From JBHIEE01 sp046760445 (GTDB taxonomy: Bacteria > Acidobacteriota > Aminicenantia > JdFR-78), in NCBI GenBank assembly GCA_046760445.1, contig JBHIEE010000115.1, positions 1 to 8,401 of the forward strand: DNA of 8,401 nucleotides, read 5' to 3'. Below the pieces are notes generated by a model. It was not told the origin of the DNA, did not search any database, and worked only from the letters and a program-made list of their open reading frames with translations. This document shows positions 6,441-8,401 of the stretch, one piece after another; the first letter of the stretch is position 1; each line of letters opens with the position of its first letter. Both the position numbers and the translations under genes were made by a program.

Positions 6441-8114
6441 TTAATAAGATATTGGCTCCTGATATTCTCCATAAACTTCTTTTAAAGAATCTATGATTTC
6501 ACCTAAGGTAGCATAAGCTTTCACTGCTTTTAAAATATAAGGCATCAGATTTTCTTCGTCCTGAGATGCTTTCTTCAAATTGGTTAAACATTCCTTAACT
6601 GAAGTCTGGCTTCGGGATCGACGAACTTTCTTTAAACGGTCTAATTGTTTTTTAGCAACTGATTCATCAATATATAAAATCGGGATGGGCTCTTCTTCAC
6701 CCATTCTAAATTCATTTACTCCAACAATAATTTTCTCCTTCTTTTCTACTGCTTTCTGATACCAGTAAGCACTATCCTGAATTTCTCGCTGAGGAAAACC
6801 AGCCTCAATCGCCTTAACCATTCCTCCCATATCATCAATCTTCTTGATATAGTCCATCGCTTCTTTCTCCATTTCCAGAGTTAACTTTTCAATAAAACAG
6901 GAACCTCCTAAAGGATCAATAGTATTTGCCACCCCACTTTCATAAGCTAAAATCTGCTGGGTTCTAAGAGCAATAGTTACTGCTTCTTCTGAGGGCAAAG
7001 CATAAGTTTCATCTAAAGAGTTAGTATGAAGTGATTGAGTTCCACCTAAAATAGCAGCTAAAGCCTGAATAGCCACTCGAACAACATTATTGTAAGGCTG
7101 TTGAGCCATCAAGGAGGCACCAGAAGTCTGGGTATGAAATCTAAGCCACCAGGACCTTGGATTCTTGGCTTTGAATCTCTCTTTCATAACTTTAGCCCAG
7201 ATTTTGCGAGCTGCTCTGAATTTGGCAATCTCTTCAAAAAAATCATTGTGCGCATTAAAAAAGAAGGATAAACGAGGAGTAAAATCATCCACTTTCAAAC
7301 CCCGTTTAATTGCCCATTCAACATACTCAATTCCGTCTCGTAAAGTAAAGGCTAATTCCTGAACAGCAGTGGAGCCAGCTTCTCGAATGTGATAGCCAGA
7401 AATTGAAATTGTATTCCAGCGAGGAACTACTTTCGAACCATATTCAAAAGTATCAATAATCAGCTTCATTGATGGGCGAGGAGGAAAAATAAATGTCTTT
7501 TGAGCTAAGTATTCTTTCAAAATATCATTTTGAATCGTACCTGAAATAACCTTAGGAGAAACACCCTGTTTTTCAGCTACAGCAATATACATTGCCCAGA
7601 GCACAGCTGCTGGAGCATTAATGGTCATGGAAGTGGTTATCTTATCCAAAGGAATGCTATCAAAAAGTATTTCCATATCAGCTAAAGAGTCAACTGCTAC
7701 CCCACATCTTCCAATTTCTCCTTGAGCTAAAGGATGGTCAGAATCAACACCCATCAAAGTTGGAAGGTGAAAAGCAACGCTTAATCCAGTCTGACCATGG
7801 GCAAGAAGATATTTATATCTTTTATTAGTATCCTCAGCTGTACCAAAACCTGAAAACTGCCGCATCGTCCATAACCGGGAACGATACATTGTGGGATGGA
7901 TTCCCCTGGTATATGGATATTCTCCAGGAAAATTCAACTCATTCAGATAATCAAAATTTGGTAAATCAAGTGGAGTATAAAGTTTTTCAATTCTTTTCCC
8001 GGAAATGGTGGTAAACTCTTTCATTCTCTCAGGGAGATTTTTTACCGCTTTTGAATATTTCTTATTTTCCCATTCTTCTTTTCTTTCCTTAATTTTTTTT
8101 AGCTCCTTATTCAC
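6441..8114 (-). CDS. B12-dependent acyl-CoA mutase large subunit, isobutyryl-CoA-mutase-like substrate residues
   Basis: This 557-residue catalytic TIM-barrel subunit belongs to the methylmalonyl-CoA mutase family. It moves a carboxyl- or thioester-bearing group between neighbouring carbons by adenosylcobalamin radical chemistry. Family motifs are clear: YTRGIHPTMYRSRLWTMRQF (68-87), GTIQNDILKEY (192-202), SGYHIREAG (239-247), PRLSFFF (280-286) and QSLHTNSLDE (360-369). Against the Propionibacterium enzyme from memory there is a constant offset of two. Ser112, Thr193, Gln195, His242 and Arg281 equal Ser114, Thr195, Gln197, His244 and Arg283. At the two selectivity sites it has Phe87 (Tyr89 in methylmalonyl-CoA mutase) and Gln205 (Arg207), as isobutyryl-CoA mutase does. 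Asp118 is replaced by His116. The B12 domain is absent and is supplied by the small subunit gene downstream. The start is GTG 8114, with AAAGGA (8127-8122) seven bases upstream. The family call is secure, but the exact substrate is inferred. Confidence 0.95.
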   Translation of the reverse strand: MNKELKKIKERKEEWENKKYSKAVKNLPERMKEFTTISGKRIEKLYTPLDLPNFDYLNELNFPGEYPYTRGIHPTMYRSRLWTMRQFSGFGTAEDTNKRYKYLLAHGQTGLSVAFHLPTLMGVDSDHPLAQGEIGRCGVAVDSLADMEILFDSIPLDKITTSMTINAPAAVLWAMYIAVAEKQGVSPKVISGTIQNDILKEYLAQKTFIFPPRPSMKLIIDTFEYGSKVVPRWNTISISGYHIREAGSTAVQELAFTLRDGIEYVEWAIKRGLKVDDFTPRLSFFFNAHNDFFEEIAKFRAARKIWAKVMKERFKAKNPRSWWLRFHTQTSGASLMAQQPYNNVVRVAIQALAAILGGTQSLHTNSLDETYALPSEEAVTIALRTQQILAYESGVANTIDPLGGSCFIEKLTLEMEKEAMDYIKKIDDMGGMVKAIEAGFPQREIQDSAYWYQKAVEKKEKIIVGVNEFRMGEEEPIPILYIDESVAKKQLDRLKKVRRSRSQTSVKECLTNLKKASQDEENLMPYILKAVKAYATLGEIIDSLKEVYGEYQEPISY

Positions 8115-8158
8115 TGAGATTTCCTTTCACTTTAAATAAAACTTCTTCTTTGCCAAAG

Positions 8159-8187
8159 ATTTTATAAAAAAAGATTTCTAAAGTCAA
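8159..8187 (-). promoter_or_regulatory. Probable promoter of the mutase-M23 transcript
   Basis: On the minus strand, TTGACT (8187-8182) and TAAAAT (8164-8159) lie 17 bp apart within a TATAAAAT run; both match the consensus at five of six bases. Transcription from about 8152 leaves a leader of about 38 bases containing the AAAGGA ribosome site for the GTG start. An AT-rich tract upstream (about 8190-8212, including the palindrome ATTATTAATAAT at 8197-8208) could act as an UP element. Confidence 0.55.
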
Positions 8188-8212
8188 TTTTTTAGGATTA
8201 TTAATAATAAAA

Positions 8213-8316
8213 GGATACGACTAGAATGATCAGAGTCAGTATAAAATCACCCTGACGTTTTACTTCACCTATCTTACTGTCTGAATTGCTGAGAGAGCCA
8301 CACCAAACTTGACAGT
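8213..8316. other. Non-coding spacer, more GC-rich than its surroundings, unassigned
   Basis: No convincing gene is visible here. By eye the segment is clearly richer in G+C than the flanks. It has two short inverted repeats: GTCAG (8235-8239) with CTGAC (8252-8256), and ACTGTC (8276-8281) with GACAGT (8311-8316). A minus-strand frame of about 40 codons is stop-free but has no start. The segment lies between two outward-facing promoters, so it could hold an operator, a small RNA or a decayed element. I recognise no riboswitch. Confidence 0.3.
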
Positions 8317-8337
8317 TGCATCATTTGAGATTATGAT
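8309..8337 (+). promoter_or_regulatory. Near-consensus sigma70 promoter pointing out of the window
   Basis: A perfect TTGACA (8309-8314) is followed after exactly 17 bp by TATGAT (8332-8337), five of six to consensus. This is the best promoter match noticed in the window. Transcription would begin near 8344 and run rightwards past the window end. No complete gene follows within the remaining bases, so its target lies beyond 8401. It is divergent from the mutase promoter. Confidence 0.6.
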
Positions 8338-8401
8338 TATTTTAAATGGGAGATTAAAAGAAAGGGGAATAAAAGAAGAAAAATTCATTCTTATTGAATA
8401 A

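Noticed and set aside
8289..8300. GCTGAGAGAGCC resembles the CTGAGA element of a TPP riboswitch
   Set aside because: The other conserved parts of the THI element (ACCTGA with the GGATAATGCC-like arm) are absent downstream, and no downstream thiamine gene is visible.
8211..8325. Minus-strand stop-free frame of about 40 codons ending in a hydrophobic tail (GDFILTLIILVVSFYY)
   Set aside because: It has no start codon or ribosome site and is bounded by stops. A decayed gene tail is possible, but the evidence is too thin to list it as a gene.
8333..8401. Complete 22-codon plus-strand frame beginning MIILNGRLKERG and ending at the last base of the window
   Set aside because: Its ATG lies inside the -10 box of the strong outward promoter, it has no good ribosome site, and it matches no family I know. 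It is most likely a chance frame.
8115..8401. Cobalamin riboswitch upstream of the B12-dependent mutase
   Set aside because: I looked on the minus strand for a B12-box-like sequence and the surrounding helices and found none. The leader from the predicted start is only about 38 bases.

Overview
This is an AT-rich stretch of bacterial chromosome with six complete protein genes and one partial gene. It contains no rRNA, tRNA, CRISPR array or recognisable insertion sequence. The gene types are a split B12-dependent acyl-CoA mutase, peptide deformylase with Met-tRNA formyltransferase, a membrane-anchored M23 peptidase, a penicillin-acylase-type hydrolase and an exported TPR protein. These suggest an uncultured or anaerobic envelope-bearing bacterium. 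I cannot place the phylum from this sequence alone, so any lineage name would be a guess.

Layout from left to right. Positions 1-851 (minus) hold the N-terminal 283 residues of a secreted protein with a carboxypeptidase-regulatory-like beta domain followed by TPR repeats; the gene runs off the left edge. Positions 893-3334 (minus) encode a membrane-anchored Ntn-hydrolase of the penicillin acylase family, probably co-transcribed with the TPR gene 41 bp downstream. A divergent AT-rich control region (3335-3436) separates it from def-fmt (3437-4908, plus), whose reading frames overlap by one base. fmt converges on a minus-strand unit across 13 bp that contain part of an 18-bp perfect palindrome. 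In transcription order the minus-strand unit is a mutase large subunit (8114-6441), a 147-bp gap filled with short periodic repeats, a B12-binding small subunit (6293-5856) and an M23 peptidase (5815-4922). A control region (8115-8401) ends the window, with a good minus-strand promoter for the mutase and a near-consensus plus-strand promoter pointing out of the window.

Together, def and fmt formylate initiator Met-tRNA and later remove the formyl group. The two mutase polypeptides should form one adenosylcobalamin enzyme. The M23, acylase and TPR proteins act at or outside the cytoplasmic membrane.

Two observations stand out. First, the mutase carries Phe and Gln at the two positions that are Tyr and Arg in methylmalonyl-CoA mutase, a pattern known from isobutyryl-CoA mutase. 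The default name 'methylmalonyl-CoA mutase' may therefore be wrong. Second, the gap between the two mutase genes is a mosaic of four blocks of 7-8 bp tandem repeats, one of which is an inverted copy of its neighbour. I see no clear evidence of a wholly new multi-gene system.
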